Origin: Alcanivorax profundi
Lineage (GTDB): Bacteria > Pseudomonadota > Gammaproteobacteria > Pseudomonadales > Alcanivoracaceae
Length of the DNA stretch: 64,000 nucleotides
Assembly (NCBI RefSeq): GCF_003597125.1
Contig: NZ_QYYA01000006.1
Span: 37,102-101,101, forward strand
Reading direction: 5' to 3'
Shown: positions 18,278 to 27,146 of the stretch, in pieces
How the letters are laid out: each line of letters starts with the position of its first letter
How positions within the stretch are numbered: position 1 is the stretch's first letter
Program-made: the position numbers and the translations under genes
The notes under the pieces: model-generated
Seen by the model: only the letters and a program-made list of their open reading frames with translations
What the model was told of the DNA's origin: nothing
Databases searched by the model: none

Positions 18278-20353
18278 ATGAATTTTCGACGCTTGGCCCT
18301 GGCCGGGGGCGTCGCTGCGGTGCTGAATGCGCCAGCAGCTGTAATGGCCGAAGACAACAATGCGTCTACCCAGGACGACACCGTCAATGAGCTGAAGCAG
18401 GTGAACGTCTCTGCCCTGCCACTGGGTAGCGATAGTGTCAGCACCCCCTACTCGGTGATGGACCAGCAAAGTCTTATCAGCCGAAACGAAGACACACTGG
18501 GCGAAACACTGAAGAGCGAACCGGGCGTACACAGCGATACATTCGGCGGTGGCGCCAGTCGTCCGGTCATACGTGGCCAGGGCGGGCCTCGTGTGGGCGT
18601 CCTTAATGATGGCTCGCAGGTGCTGGATGCTTCCACCATCTCCCCCGACCACGCTGTTACCGTCGACCCCATGTTGGCGCGACAGATCGAAGTGCTGCGC
18701 GGCCCCTCCACCCTTCTGTATGGAAGCGGAGCAAGTGGCGGGGTAGTAAATGTGCTGGATAACCGTATCCCCACCCAGCGCCCCCGTGACGGCGTGGAGG
18801 GCTTCGTTGGAGCCCGGGCAAACACCGTCGCCGATGAAAACGCAACTGCTGCTGGCGTGACCTTTTCCGCCACCGATCATCTGGTATTCCGGGTAGAAGG
18901 TAGCCGCCGTGATGCTGATGACTATGAGGTCAACGGCTTTGAAAGCCTGACCGTTCCGGGTACCTATGCGGAAAGCGATAACAGCAGCATTGGTGCATCG
19001 TGGATCGGGGACCAAGGGTATTTCGGCCTGGCCTATAGCTACCGCCGTGATAACTACGGTCTGCCAGGGCATAGCCATGAGTTTGAGGAATGTGAAGCCA
19101 ATGGCACATCCCTCGACTGCCCCACCGAGGATCATGACCATGATCATGACCATGGCGAGGTGGTTCCCTACGTGGATCTGGCCAGCCGCCGGGTGGATGC
19201 CCGCGGCGAATACCGGAATCCCTTCGCAGGCATTGCCTCTATCCGGTTTCGGGGCAACCACACCGATTATCGCCATCACGAAATTGAAGAGGGCGAGATC
19301 GGCAGCACCTTCACCAACAAAGGTGGAGATGCGCGCCTTGAAGTGGAGCATGCGCCCTTGGGAAACTGGCGTGGCGTGGTCGGCCTGCAATACACAAACT
19401 TTGATTTCAGTTCGCTGGGGTCAGAGGCTTTTGTTCCCAGAACGGAAACCGAGTCCATTGCCCTCTTTGTGGTAGAGCAATACACCCTCAACGATCAGTG
19501 GTCATTTGAGTTTGGTGCCCGCCAGGAACACCTTACGCAAACACCGGATGCCCGTGATGGTGACACCTTGCTGAAAGTCACAGCGGATAATGCATCCTTC
19601 TCTGGCGCGGCGAACTGGGGCTTCGCGCCCGGTTACGAGCTGGTACTGTCGGCTACCCATTCCGGTCGCGCGCCTTCAGCGCAGGAACTCTATGCCGATG
19701 GTGTCCATCTGGCTACCAATACCTATGAGTGTGGCCTGCTCAGCGACTGCGGTGGTACCCCGCGGGATCTTCTGGATGATGAAATCAGCCTGAGCGCCAA
19801 CCTGAATCTGCGTAAAACAGAAGGGGACTGGCTGTTCGATCTGGGGGTATTTGAAAACCGCATCAATAACTACATTTATGCCCGTACCCTGGACCAGCAG
19901 GAAGACTTCCGTCTGATCAAGTACAGCCAGCGCGACGCCACCTTTACTGGTGCCGAAGGCTCGGTGAGCTACTACGGCATCGACCGGCTTGGCATCACCG
20001 TCTTTGGTGACATGGTGCGCGCCACCTTCGATGACGGCGGCTATCTGCCTCGCATTCCTGCCAAGCGTGCCGGCACCCGACTGACGAGTTATGTTGGTCA
20101 CTTTGACGGTGAGCTGGAACTCTACCGCAGTTTCGCACAGGACCAGATCGCCGGATTCGAAGAAACCACCCCTTCCTATGACATGGTGAACGCCACCCTG
20201 AGCTACCGCCTGCGCGGTGACCAGCGCTACACCTTCTTTGTGCGGGGCAACAACCTGCTTGGCGAAGAGGTATTCAATCACGCCTCCTTCCTTGCCAGCA
20301 CCGTGCCGGAACCGGGTCGCAATCTCACGGTAGGCACCCGCATCGAATTTTGA
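18278..20353 (+). CDS. znuD: TonB-dependent receptor, ZnuD-like zinc uptake
   Basis: This is a 691-residue outer-membrane receptor. The signal peptide ends at VMA, and a TonB-box-like segment (KQVNVSALP) precedes the plug domain (TLGETLKSEPGV, SGASGGVVNVLDNRIP). The 22-stranded barrel ends in aromatic Phe (GTRIEF). An extracellular loop near residues 260-295 has a Cys pair and alternating Asp-His repeats (DHDHDHDHG), a hallmark of ZnuD-type zinc receptors. Together with the Zur-like site and the His-rich lipoprotein downstream this supports zinc import across the outer membrane. The symbol is by family similarity. Confidence 0.88.
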   Translation: MNFRRLALAGGVAAVLNAPAAVMAEDNNASTQDDTVNELKQVNVSALPLGSDSVSTPYSVMDQQSLISRNEDTLGETLKSEPGVHSDTFGGGASRPVIRGQGGPRVGVLNDGSQVLDASTISPDHAVTVDPMLARQIEVLRGPSTLLYGSGASGGVVNVLDNRIPTQRPRDGVEGFVGARANTVADENATAAGVTFSATDHLVFRVEGSRRDADDYEVNGFESLTVPGTYAESDNSSIGASWIGDQGYFGLAYSYRRDNYGLPGHSHEFEECEANGTSLDCPTEDHDHDHDHGEVVPYVDLASRRVDARGEYRNPFAGIASIRFRGNHTDYRHHEIEEGEIGSTFTNKGGDARLEVEHAPLGNWRGVVGLQYTNFDFSSLGSEAFVPRTETESIALFVVEQYTLNDQWSFEFGARQEHLTQTPDARDGDTLLKVTADNASFSGAANWGFAPGYELVLSATHSGRAPSAQELYADGVHLATNTYECGLLSDCGGTPRDLLDDEISLSANLNLRKTEGDWLFDLGVFENRINNYIYARTLDQQEDFRLIKYSQRDATFTGAEGSVSYYGIDRLGITVFGDMVRATFDDGGYLPRIPAKRAGTRLTSYVGHFDGELELYRSFAQDQIAGFEETTPSYDMVNATLSYRLRGDQRYTFFVRGNNLLGEEVFNHASFLASTVPEPGRNLTVGTRIEF

Positions 20354-20427
20354 CGCCGCACATCACAACGGCAACTCGCCTGGCGCCTTTATCCGCCAGG
20401 CACGACAACACCGAATTGGAGAACACC

Positions 20428-21768
20428 ATGCAACGCATGATGAAAAACCTGAAACACCACGCCGCCCTGCCCCTGTCACTGGTCGTCGCGCTGGCGATGG
20501 CTGGCTGTAATGAGACGGGCACCAGTTCATTGGGAAGCGCCGAAGACGAACATGACCACGGCAGCAGCGAACATCCCGGCCGGCTGGTCATCGCCTCCCG
20601 GGATGGCGCGGGCGACCAGCTGTACGTCTACGACCTTGAGGAAGGCGCACTTTTGCCCGGTTCCCTGGCTCTGGATAACGCACCCAGCGCACTTTACACC
20701 AGCCCTGGCAAGCGCTTTGTGCTGGCCCTCCAGCGTACTGCAAACCAGGTACAAATCGTGGATGGCGGCCTGTATTACCATGACGACCATGTTGACGAAG
20801 TCGCTCCCGGCTTCGCCGGAACCCTGACCGGCCCGGCCCCCACCCATTACCGTGTCCACGGTGAACAAGCCGCCATTTTTTATGACGGTGATGCAGGTAG
20901 CAGCCTGATGGCAGAGGTTGACGTCGTCACCGACGACACCCTGGAATCCGCCAGCAGCGTAGCCAGCCAGACTCTGGCAAGCGCCCACCATGGTGTCGCT
21001 GAACCTCGTGGCGACATCTTGCTGGCCACGTTCCGCACCGCCGCCTCAGGCCTGCCGGAAAAGGTAGACGTATACCATCAGCACGATGATCACTACCACA
21101 AGGAAGACACCATCAGCCTGGATTGCCCGGACCTTCACGGAGCCGGTTCCAACGAAGACTACTCTATTTTCGGCTGCAGCGACGGTGTACTGATCGTGCA
21201 TCAGGACGGTGAGGACTTCACCGCCCAGCATGTCAGCAATGCGACATTGGGCCTCACTGGCAGCGAGCGTGTCGGCAGCTTCGACAGCCACCATGAACTG
21301 GCAGAGTTTGTTGGTTACGCCGGTGATCGCGTCCTGATCATTGATCCTGATACCGCCTCGGCAACTGAGCTCGACTGGACAGAAGGGGCCTCGGTCTCCC
21401 TGGATAATCACAGCCTTGATCCCCATGCCGAGCATCTGGTCCTGCTGGACGATACCGGCGATCTTCGCATCATCGACACCGCCGACTGGAGCGAGCACGC
21501 CCATCTTGAAGATGCCATTGACCCCGATAGCGCCGCACCCGCATCAAGCGGCCACGGCAGCCGCGTCTCCATGACCGTGGCAGGTGAACCCGCCCACGCC
21601 TTCCTGTCTGATGCCGGCAACCAGAATATTGTTGTCATCCACCTGGAAGAAGGCAGCATTGAAACTCCGCTCGCCCTCAATTTCCCACCGGCCGCACTGG
21701 CCTGGGCCGGGCTGGGGGAAGCGCATGAAGACGGTGACGAACATGACCATGATGGTCATGACCACTAA
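20428..21768 (+). CDS. His-rich lipoprotein, AztD-like zinc metallochaperone candidate
   Basis: This is a 446-residue lipoprotein with lipobox AMAGC. A His/Asp/Glu segment follows (EDEHDHGSSEH), then a beta-propeller-like body (RLVIASRDGAGDQLYVYDLEEG) and a His-rich tail (EDGDEHDHDGHDH). The layout recalls AztD, the periplasmic zinc chaperone that loads the solute-binding protein AztC. Here it is lipid-anchored, lies 75 bp after the ZnuD-like receptor, and has no aztABC transporter nearby. ATG 20428 has GGAG upstream; a longer in-frame start would remove the lipobox from the N-terminus. A role in passing zinc from the receptor to an inner-membrane importer is inferred. Confidence 0.75.
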   Translation: MQRMMKNLKHHAALPLSLVVALAMAGCNETGTSSLGSAEDEHDHGSSEHPGRLVIASRDGAGDQLYVYDLEEGALLPGSLALDNAPSALYTSPGKRFVLALQRTANQVQIVDGGLYYHDDHVDEVAPGFAGTLTGPAPTHYRVHGEQAAIFYDGDAGSSLMAEVDVVTDDTLESASSVASQTLASAHHGVAEPRGDILLATFRTAASGLPEKVDVYHQHDDHYHKEDTISLDCPDLHGAGSNEDYSIFGCSDGVLIVHQDGEDFTAQHVSNATLGLTGSERVGSFDSHHELAEFVGYAGDRVLIIDPDTASATELDWTEGASVSLDNHSLDPHAEHLVLLDDTGDLRIIDTADWSEHAHLEDAIDPDSAAPASSGHGSRVSMTVAGEPAHAFLSDAGNQNIVVIHLEEGSIETPLALNFPPAALAWAGLGEAHEDGDEHDHDGHDH

Positions 21769-21785
21769 GCCATACCGGTTGCGAC

Positions 21786-21805
21786 GGCGCCCCGCCCGGG
21801 GCGCC
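21786..21805 (+). terminator. GC-rich hairpin after the zinc lipoprotein gene
   Basis: An 8-bp perfect stem (GGCGCCCC / GGGGCGCC) with a 4-nt loop lies 17 bp after the stop, followed only by ATTTCC. It probably ends the zinc operon, though the T-run is poor. Confidence 0.5.
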
Positions 21806-21891
21806 ATTTCCTATCAGTCGCCGAAGGCGCTGCTTTTCACTACAATCTCTCACATGACATCGTTGTGACTACAGACCCTGCGGGAGAGATC

Positions 21892-22410
21892 ATGAAGAAA
21901 GCCCTGATTGCCGCCACCCTGGCACTGCCTCTGTGTGCCAACGCAGGTGGTTTCGCCGGCCTTGATTACATCAGCAGCAAGATCGAACCGGACAACACCA
22001 CCGCCAGTGCCAAACCCGAGGCCGTGCAATTCAAGTTCGGCAGCTGGATCAACAAGGATGAAACCCTGGGCGGCGAATTGCGTCTGGGGCTGGGCATGGG
22101 GGACGACGAACTCAGCAATGGCGTCGATGTGGAAATCGACCGTTACTACGGCGCCTACTTCCGTGGCCAATTCCCCAACACCCTGCCAGTACGCCCCTAC
22201 GGTCTGATCGGCCTGACCTATATGGAAACCACCGAAGAAAACCGTTTCGGTAGCAGTGACGGGGAAAACTACAAGGACATCTCCCTCGGCCTTGGGGTTG
22301 ATGTCACCATCACCCACAACATGTTCGTCAGCGTCGAGTACATGCGAGTTGTCGACCGCAGTGGCGATGAAGTCACCAATCTTGGGTTGGGCCTGAACGG
22401 CCGCTTCTGA
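21892..22410 (+). CDS. small outer-membrane beta-barrel protein
   Basis: This is a 172-residue protein with a signal peptide ending CANA and about eight amphipathic beta strands typical of the OmpA/OmpX-like beta-barrel domain. It starts GGFAGLDYISSKIEPD and ends with the Phe (LGLNGRF) needed for BAM recognition. ATG 21892 has GGGAGA upstream. There is no other domain. It is followed by a strong bidirectional terminator. Its function is unknown; it may be structural or bind a surface ligand. Confidence 0.85.
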   Translation: MKKALIAATLALPLCANAGGFAGLDYISSKIEPDNTTASAKPEAVQFKFGSWINKDETLGGELRLGLGMGDDELSNGVDVEIDRYYGAYFRGQFPNTLPVRPYGLIGLTYMETTEENRFGSSDGENYKDISLGLGVDVTITHNMFVSVEYMRVVDRSGDEVTNLGLGLNGRF

Positions 22411-22432
22411 TACGGATCGGAATATTGCCCAT

Positions 22433-22460
22433 AAAAAACCGCGCCGCCGCGCGGTTTTTT
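22433..22460. terminator. strong bidirectional rho-independent terminator
   Basis: A perfect 12-bp stem (22433-22444 with 22449-22460) includes a 6-A run on the left and a 6-T run on the right. It serves both the outer-membrane barrel gene and the convergent glyoxalase-fold gene. Confidence 0.93.
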
Positions 22461-22501
22461 GTGAGTGGCAGTACAGCGCCAAGGCCCCACGGCGTGAAAC
22501 C

Positions 22502-22858
22502 CTAACCTTCGCTAAAAAGAATCCGGTTGGAAAACGGGTCCACGACTTCAAAAACCCGGCTATCCCAAGGGGCAACGGAAATGTCCGGGCGGCAGTATCG
22601 ATACCCTTTGGCCATGATGTCCCGGTACAACCCTTCCAGATCCGCCGTCTTCACGAACAACTTGGACCCCGGCGTTCCATCACCGGAATGCTCACTCAGG
22701 TGAAACACCAAGTCGTCTCTCGACACCTGCATATACACAGGATAATCCGCCTCGAACCGGTGTTCCCACTCTACCTTCATGCCGAGAAAATCCAGATAAA
22801 AGGCTTTTGCTTTCTCCACATCAAAGATGCGAAGCACGGGGATCGTCTGAAATGTCAT
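22502..22858 (-). CDS. glyoxalase/bleomycin resistance-fold protein (VOC superfamily)
   Basis: This is a 118-residue, single VOC domain: VLRIFDVEKAKAFYLDFLGMKVEWEHRF, then YMQVSRDDLVFHLSEH, and the second beta-alpha unit ending VVDPFSNRILFSEG. It matches the bleomycin-resistance-protein type, which binds rather than cleaves the drug, but VOC proteins also include dioxygenases and isomerases. ATG 22858 has AGGAA upstream; the longer open frame to 22969 has no family residues. It stands alone. Confidence 0.85.
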   Translation of the reverse strand: MTFQTIPVLRIFDVEKAKAFYLDFLGMKVEWEHRFEADYPVYMQVSRDDLVFHLSEHSGDGTPGSKLFVKTADLEGLYRDIMAKGYRYCRPDISVAPWDSRVFEVVDPFSNRILFSEG

Positions 22859-23013
22859 GACCCATTCCTGTTGCAGGTAAACCCGCATGGCACGATCGCC
22901 AATCGCGATAACGAACCTTGCTTTCGTTGTTGAATCAGAGCCCCCATAACAGTGAATCCAGGAGCACACTCAATCTCACTATTTGCCCAAAACCCACTCG
23001 CTGGCAGGGCCTC

Positions 23014-23592
23014 TCATGATGCCTTGGCGAAGGCGGCGATCTTGTCCAGCCAGGCCGCTTTCCTGGACCGCGAGGCATCACGCACCGGCCCAAGCACCGT
23101 TATGGTTACTGGCTTAAAACCCACAAACTCGAGAATGGTCCTGCGAATCTGGTTGTGGGCCGGGCTGCGATAGACCAGTTTAAAATACCAGGGAGGAGTA
23201 TCCATGGTAGTGATGACATGAGCAGAGCGCCCTGCCAGCAGCTTGTCCCAAAGCGGCGAATTCTTTCGGTATTGAAACGCATACCCGGGAAGAAACACAC
23301 GATCCAGAAAACCTTTCAGCAGCGCAGGCATCCCGCCCCACCACACCGGATAGACCAATACCAGATGCTCAGCCCAGCTGATCGCCTCCTTGATCTCCTG
23401 CAGACCTGGCTCCAATTCCTGTCGCTGGTTGTAGCCATGACGCAGTACCGGGTCAAACTCGACCTCCCCCAGCCGAAAATAACGCACCTGATGACCGGCC
23501 TGCTCAGCCGCCTGGGCATAGCGGTCCGCCAGCGCACGGCAAAAACTGTCCGGATCCGGGCTACCCAGAATCACTGCAATGTTCTTCTCCAT
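23014..23592 (-). CDS. NAD(P)H-dependent flavodoxin-fold quinone reductase
   Basis: This is a 192-residue protein of the flavodoxin_2 (NQO/MdaB-like) family. The FMN/FAD phosphate loop is GSPDPDSFCRALADRY at residues 10-25. The LVYPVWWGGMPALLKGFLDRV motif near residue 80 is the characteristic WWxxPAxLKGxxDRV-type signature. It transfers two electrons from NAD(P)H to quinones or similar substrates, protecting against redox cycling. It is monocistronic, facing the glyoxalase gene. Confidence 0.9.
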   Translation of the reverse strand: MEKNIAVILGSPDPDSFCRALADRYAQAAEQAGHQVRYFRLGEVEFDPVLRHGYNQRQELEPGLQEIKEAISWAEHLVLVYPVWWGGMPALLKGFLDRVFLPGYAFQYRKNSPLWDKLLAGRSAHVITTMDTPPWYFKLVYRSPAHNQIRRTILEFVGFKPVTITVLGPVRDASRSRKAAWLDKIAAFAKAS

Positions 23593-24193
23593 GGAGTTCC
23601 CTTCTTCACTATCCGTGAATCAACGTACGCCGCCGGCGCATCGAAACGACAAAATAGCGGAAATCGTATTCGGCTGCCGCAGCTCGTTATCCATTATCTT
23701 CACCATGCCTGGTTTGCCAAAACGTGATTTGAGATACCTCACAGTCATTTGCACCCTGCGAAATATGAAAGTCGAAAGAAATAATTTCAGATTCACCCAT
23801 TGAAACTCCAGCCCCCCAATATACGCAGCACATCACATCAGCACTGAATATATACCCCCTCTGAGAAACCCCAAATCGTTTCACACAGCACCGGCACACC
23901 TGTGCTTTTATTTTCCTCATCGAACAAAGTTACGGTATATCCAGCAGCGAGCTTTTCTGTAAGCCATCTCTTACAACCACAGACAGCCTGCTGAGCAAAG
24001 GAATCACTCCATGCTCGACGTCGCGCGAGCCGAGCCTCCTCACAGAATGGTGACGTGATAGGGATTGGGATCAAGCCCCTTTTCAGCAAATCGGTGACAG
24101 AGCATCAAGATGATGTCCTCTGTGCTGAACATCACTTCAATAAAGCGACAGGATGCAACATCGCGGCCTGTTGTCTCATTTATCAGGCTGCAT
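23593..24193. other. gene-poor, A/T-richer intergenic stretch
   Basis: About 600 bp without a convincing gene separate the quinone reductase start and the terminator of the haem peroxidase. It looks more A/T rich than its surroundings, especially 23640-23830. One 83-codon frame on the minus strand (23838-24089) starts with TTG and has no recognised motif, so I do not call it. It may hold the quinone reductase promoter and old, decayed sequence. Confidence 0.4.
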
Positions 24194-24227
24194 AAAAAAA
24201 GCCCGGGCTGCGATGCAGGCCCGGGCT
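24194..24227 (-). terminator. rho-independent terminator of the haem peroxidase gene
   Basis: A 9-bp perfect stem AGCCCGGGC (24200-24208) / GCCCGGGCT (24219-24227) with a 10-nt loop is followed, reading the minus strand, by seven T. It lies 26 bp beyond the peroxidase stop. Confidence 0.92.
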
Positions 24228-24253
24228 ATCAGGGGTACCTTTCTTGTTGTTAT

Positions 24254-27001
24254 TTAGCGGTCTTCATAGCGCTGATGTTTGAAGAAAATACCGGTGTCGC
24301 CGAACTGGGACAGGGTAAATTCGGAATCAGTCACCAATTCACCTATCTTGACGGCACTGTTACGGCGCTCGCGGGCATAGCGCGCGGTGACCCAGGGCCA
24401 AATCGAGGTTTTGATGCTCTTGGTGGTGCCATAGACATCATAGACCCTGGTGCCCGCCGGAATCGCAGTCAAGTCATCACGGAAATCGTGCGGGGCGGCG
24501 CTGGTGCTGTTTTTCAGGCTGCTGTTGGGTACGAAATAGATCTGCGATGGCGTTTTCGCACTGCCAACCGTTGAGCCATCCTGATTCACTTTGGCCATGT
24601 CACTCATCACCAGCAAGGTCGGCTTGCTGGATACCAGAGAGAACAAGGTCGTGGTTCCCAGGGTTTCGTTCACTTCTGCCTGAACATAGTTGGACAATTC
24701 GTTGGCGAAGATATTGTGATTGTCTCCCTGACCACTGAGGGTATACAGCGCAGAGACGTTTTCAGAGCGCTTACCGTCCACGAACAGTTTCAGTGCCAAC
24801 CCTGGGGCAAAGCCTCGATCAGACGGATCACCGGTGACAGACAGGCGCAGCAGACCATGATCCGCCCCCTGGAACAGCCCGGTAAAATCATGCCCGGAAC
24901 TGGGGACAAACTTCACTTTGGCCAGAGCACCACGGGGGTGGATCGGCTTGCTGTAGCCCGGAGGCGCCACATCGGTCACGTCCTGCACTTTCTTCCACAG
25001 GATGGAATTGATCAGACCGCCAATATCGATAGGCTCGATAGCCGGGACCTCACCCTCTTCGTAACTGGTACGCAGTGCGCCATTGACCCACAGGTGGTTC
25101 TGCTTGGTTTCGGCATCCCAATCCTGATAGTCAGAAGGAATCTTCAGACCCCAGGGTTTGAACGCGTTGTCCATGCCCACCAGGCTCGACGCCAGGGCCG
25201 GGAAGTGACGACGAATCACATCCACCATGGTGTTGTTTTCTACCCAGTCGATACCCTCGGCGGTGTACACTTCGTCGGTGTAATCGGTGGTGAAGAAACG
25301 GTCGGTCATCAAACGACGAGACGCATTCAGGATAAAGATCTGGAACGATGTCTCGCCAAAGCCGAACCCTTCCGGACGGGTTTCTTCAGCCAGCTGCCCG
25401 ACCAGGGTATCGATCAATTCGATGTCATTGTTGTAAAGCGACTTCAGGTCCGCCAGCAGCTGCGGGTCGTTGGTCAGTTGCTCGAAGCTGGTCAACGGCT
25501 TGAGGCCAATCTGGCGACGGAATTCGTTGTAACGCGGCACACCACGCTCACGGTCACGCAGGATATCGATAGCGGCCATATCGATGTCGCCAATCAGCGG
25601 CATGGACAAGTTACGCAGGAAGTCCGGGTAGTTGTTCAGCGTCAGCGCGCCCGGATGGGTAATACCGAAGGAGTACCACAGGCGGTCCTGGCCAATATCA
25701 TCCATCAGGTCTTCGGCATCGCCGTTGCGGGTGTCCTGCAGGGCGATTTCCTGATCCACCACGTTGGAGCCGATGTCGTACACCTTGATCTCGTCACGCA
25801 GCAACGGATGCATCCGGTACACCGACACGAATTCCTCGGTCAGGGTATAGGGCACATCGTAGTTGTTGGGGGTGCGGGAACCCACCAGGCCAGCAAGGGC
25901 ATGCTCGATGGAACCGGTATCCTGCTGCCCCAGATCATTGTCGATGCCGACAGCATTGAACAGGGCGCCCAACTGGCCGATGTTGTTGTTCAGGTTGTCG
26001 AGATCGTCCTGGAATTTGTCGCGGGTATCGCGATCCCCACCCAGGCCCCACCAGTTGGCGTACATGGCACGCTCAAGTACCGGGTTGGCGAGAATCGCCG
26101 GTGTCCATTCCACGGTGTGGATCTTGGCCATCAGCGCAGAGTTGATCAGTCGCGCCTTGTCGAAGTACCACTGGTCCGATTGCCCCGGATGGTTGGCCTT
26201 GAGCATATCGGCGATGGCGTTGTGTTCCTGGGTGAAGATATGGTGGAGCATGCTCAACCCGACCCACCAGTTTTCATTGAAACCGGTGATGGGCTTGCCG
26301 CTCAGGAACTCGGTAGGCAGGCGACCATTACCATCCACCTTGAGTTTACCGTCCACGAAGGAACGCACTTCGTCGTTGGTTTCCTTGCTGCTGCCATACA
26401 GCTGTGAACCATCCCACCAGTGGGTGTTCACGTTTTCGTAGGTGATGATCCCTTCATCACCACTGACAGAGGGATCCGGACGGGTACGCTGCACCGACAT
26501 GGTGCCGCCACCCAGTACATCCCCAGCAGGAATCGGAAACTCGATGGGATCGGCATCGGTACGCGGGCCGTGATCGAACCAGTCATGGACCATGAACTGG
26601 ATCCAGCTGGTGGCGATGAAGTTAAGGCTGGTGGCCGGTTTGAAATCGCCGCCCCGGGACATGATCAGGTTACTGACTTCACGGGGGTTGGGGTTCAGCA
26701 GGTTGCCGCTGTTGGACTCGGCATACACAGACGCCGGATCCACATTACGGCCGAAGTTCACGTGCACGGACCCTTCTGCCGGGTTTTCCAGGATGTTACA
26801 GGTTCCGTCTTCGGTACGGGCGGTCAGACTACGTTCGTCACAGGTGATACCGGCATTTTTTTCATCCCAGTTTTCCGTGTCGAACATGTTGTTTTCAAGC
26901 AGTTCGCTGCGCTCGCCGGCCAACACCAGCAGCGCGGCCATTACGCCCAGCGAGCCGAATTTGGTCAGGGCCGGCCAGGTGACCCAGGGGGACATAGCCA
27001 T
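24254..27001 (-). CDS. cyclooxygenase/alpha-dioxygenase-like haem peroxidase
   Basis: This is a 915-residue member of the animal-type haem peroxidase superfamily. It has distal His139 in FMVHDWFDHG, His295/Thr300 in HTVEWTP, and proximal His398 in VYRMHPLL, with Tyr395 placed three residues before it. That is the Tyr-x-x-His spacing of the radical Tyr in cyclooxygenases and plant alpha-dioxygenases. RDRERGVPRYNEFRR is the conserved Arg-containing helix. An N-terminal hydrophobic stretch (about 15-29) may anchor it. The last 250 residues match nothing I recognise. The motifs suggest oxygenation of a fatty acid rather than simple peroxidase activity. The start ATG has GGAGG upstream. The LAL regulator lies upstream on the same strand. 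Confidence 0.88.
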   Translation of the reverse strand: MAMSPWVTWPALTKFGSLGVMAALLVLAGERSELLENNMFDTENWDEKNAGITCDERSLTARTEDGTCNILENPAEGSVHVNFGRNVDPASVYAESNSGNLLNPNPREVSNLIMSRGGDFKPATSLNFIATSWIQFMVHDWFDHGPRTDADPIEFPIPAGDVLGGGTMSVQRTRPDPSVSGDEGIITYENVNTHWWDGSQLYGSSKETNDEVRSFVDGKLKVDGNGRLPTEFLSGKPITGFNENWWVGLSMLHHIFTQEHNAIADMLKANHPGQSDQWYFDKARLINSALMAKIHTVEWTPAILANPVLERAMYANWWGLGGDRDTRDKFQDDLDNLNNNIGQLGALFNAVGIDNDLGQQDTGSIEHALAGLVGSRTPNNYDVPYTLTEEFVSVYRMHPLLRDEIKVYDIGSNVVDQEIALQDTRNGDAEDLMDDIGQDRLWYSFGITHPGALTLNNYPDFLRNLSMPLIGDIDMAAIDILRDRERGVPRYNEFRRQIGLKPLTSFEQLTNDPQLLADLKSLYNNDIELIDTLVGQLAEETRPEGFGFGETSFQIFILNASRRLMTDRFFTTDYTDEVYTAEGIDWVENNTMVDVIRRHFPALASSLVGMDNAFKPWGLKIPSDYQDWDAETKQNHLWVNGALRTSYEEGEVPAIEPIDIGGLINSILWKKVQDVTDVAPPGYSKPIHPRGALAKVKFVPSSGHDFTGLFQGADHGLLRLSVTGDPSDRGFAPGLALKLFVDGKRSENVSALYTLSGQGDNHNIFANELSNYVQAEVNETLGTTTLFSLVSSKPTLLVMSDMAKVNQDGSTVGSAKTPSQIYFVPNSSLKNSTSAAPHDFRDDLTAIPAGTRVYDVYGTTKSIKTSIWPWVTARYARERRNSAVKIGELVTDSEFTLSQFGDTGIFFKHQRYEDR

Positions 27002-27076
27002 GATAAGCCTCCGTCGTTGTTATTCTCGGGGTAATTACAGACAACGACGGCACTCTAGCAATGGTCCCCCCCCTCC

Positions 27077-27098
27077 ACCCCCTCCCCTGGGAGGGGGT
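27077..27098. repeat. perfect 10-bp C/G-rich palindrome
   Basis: ACCCCCTCCC (27077-27086) and GGGAGGGGGT (27089-27098) are perfect inverses around a 2-nt centre. It lies about 75 bp upstream of the peroxidase start, in the leader or promoter region, without a T-run. It could be an operator or a hairpin in the 5' leader. Confidence 0.45.
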
Positions 27099-27146
27099 AA
27101 TCAAAAGGGAGTAAAAATCGCGAACCGGTTCAAGGTTTGGGGAGCT

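Noticed and set aside
23838..24089. 83-codon open frame on the minus strand
   Set aside because: It starts with TTG, has no clear ribosome binding site and no recognised motif, and lies in an A/T-richer gap.
24716..26407. Long open frame antisense to the haem peroxidase gene
   Set aside because: It has no recognisable motif; the opposite strand has all catalytic motifs in order.
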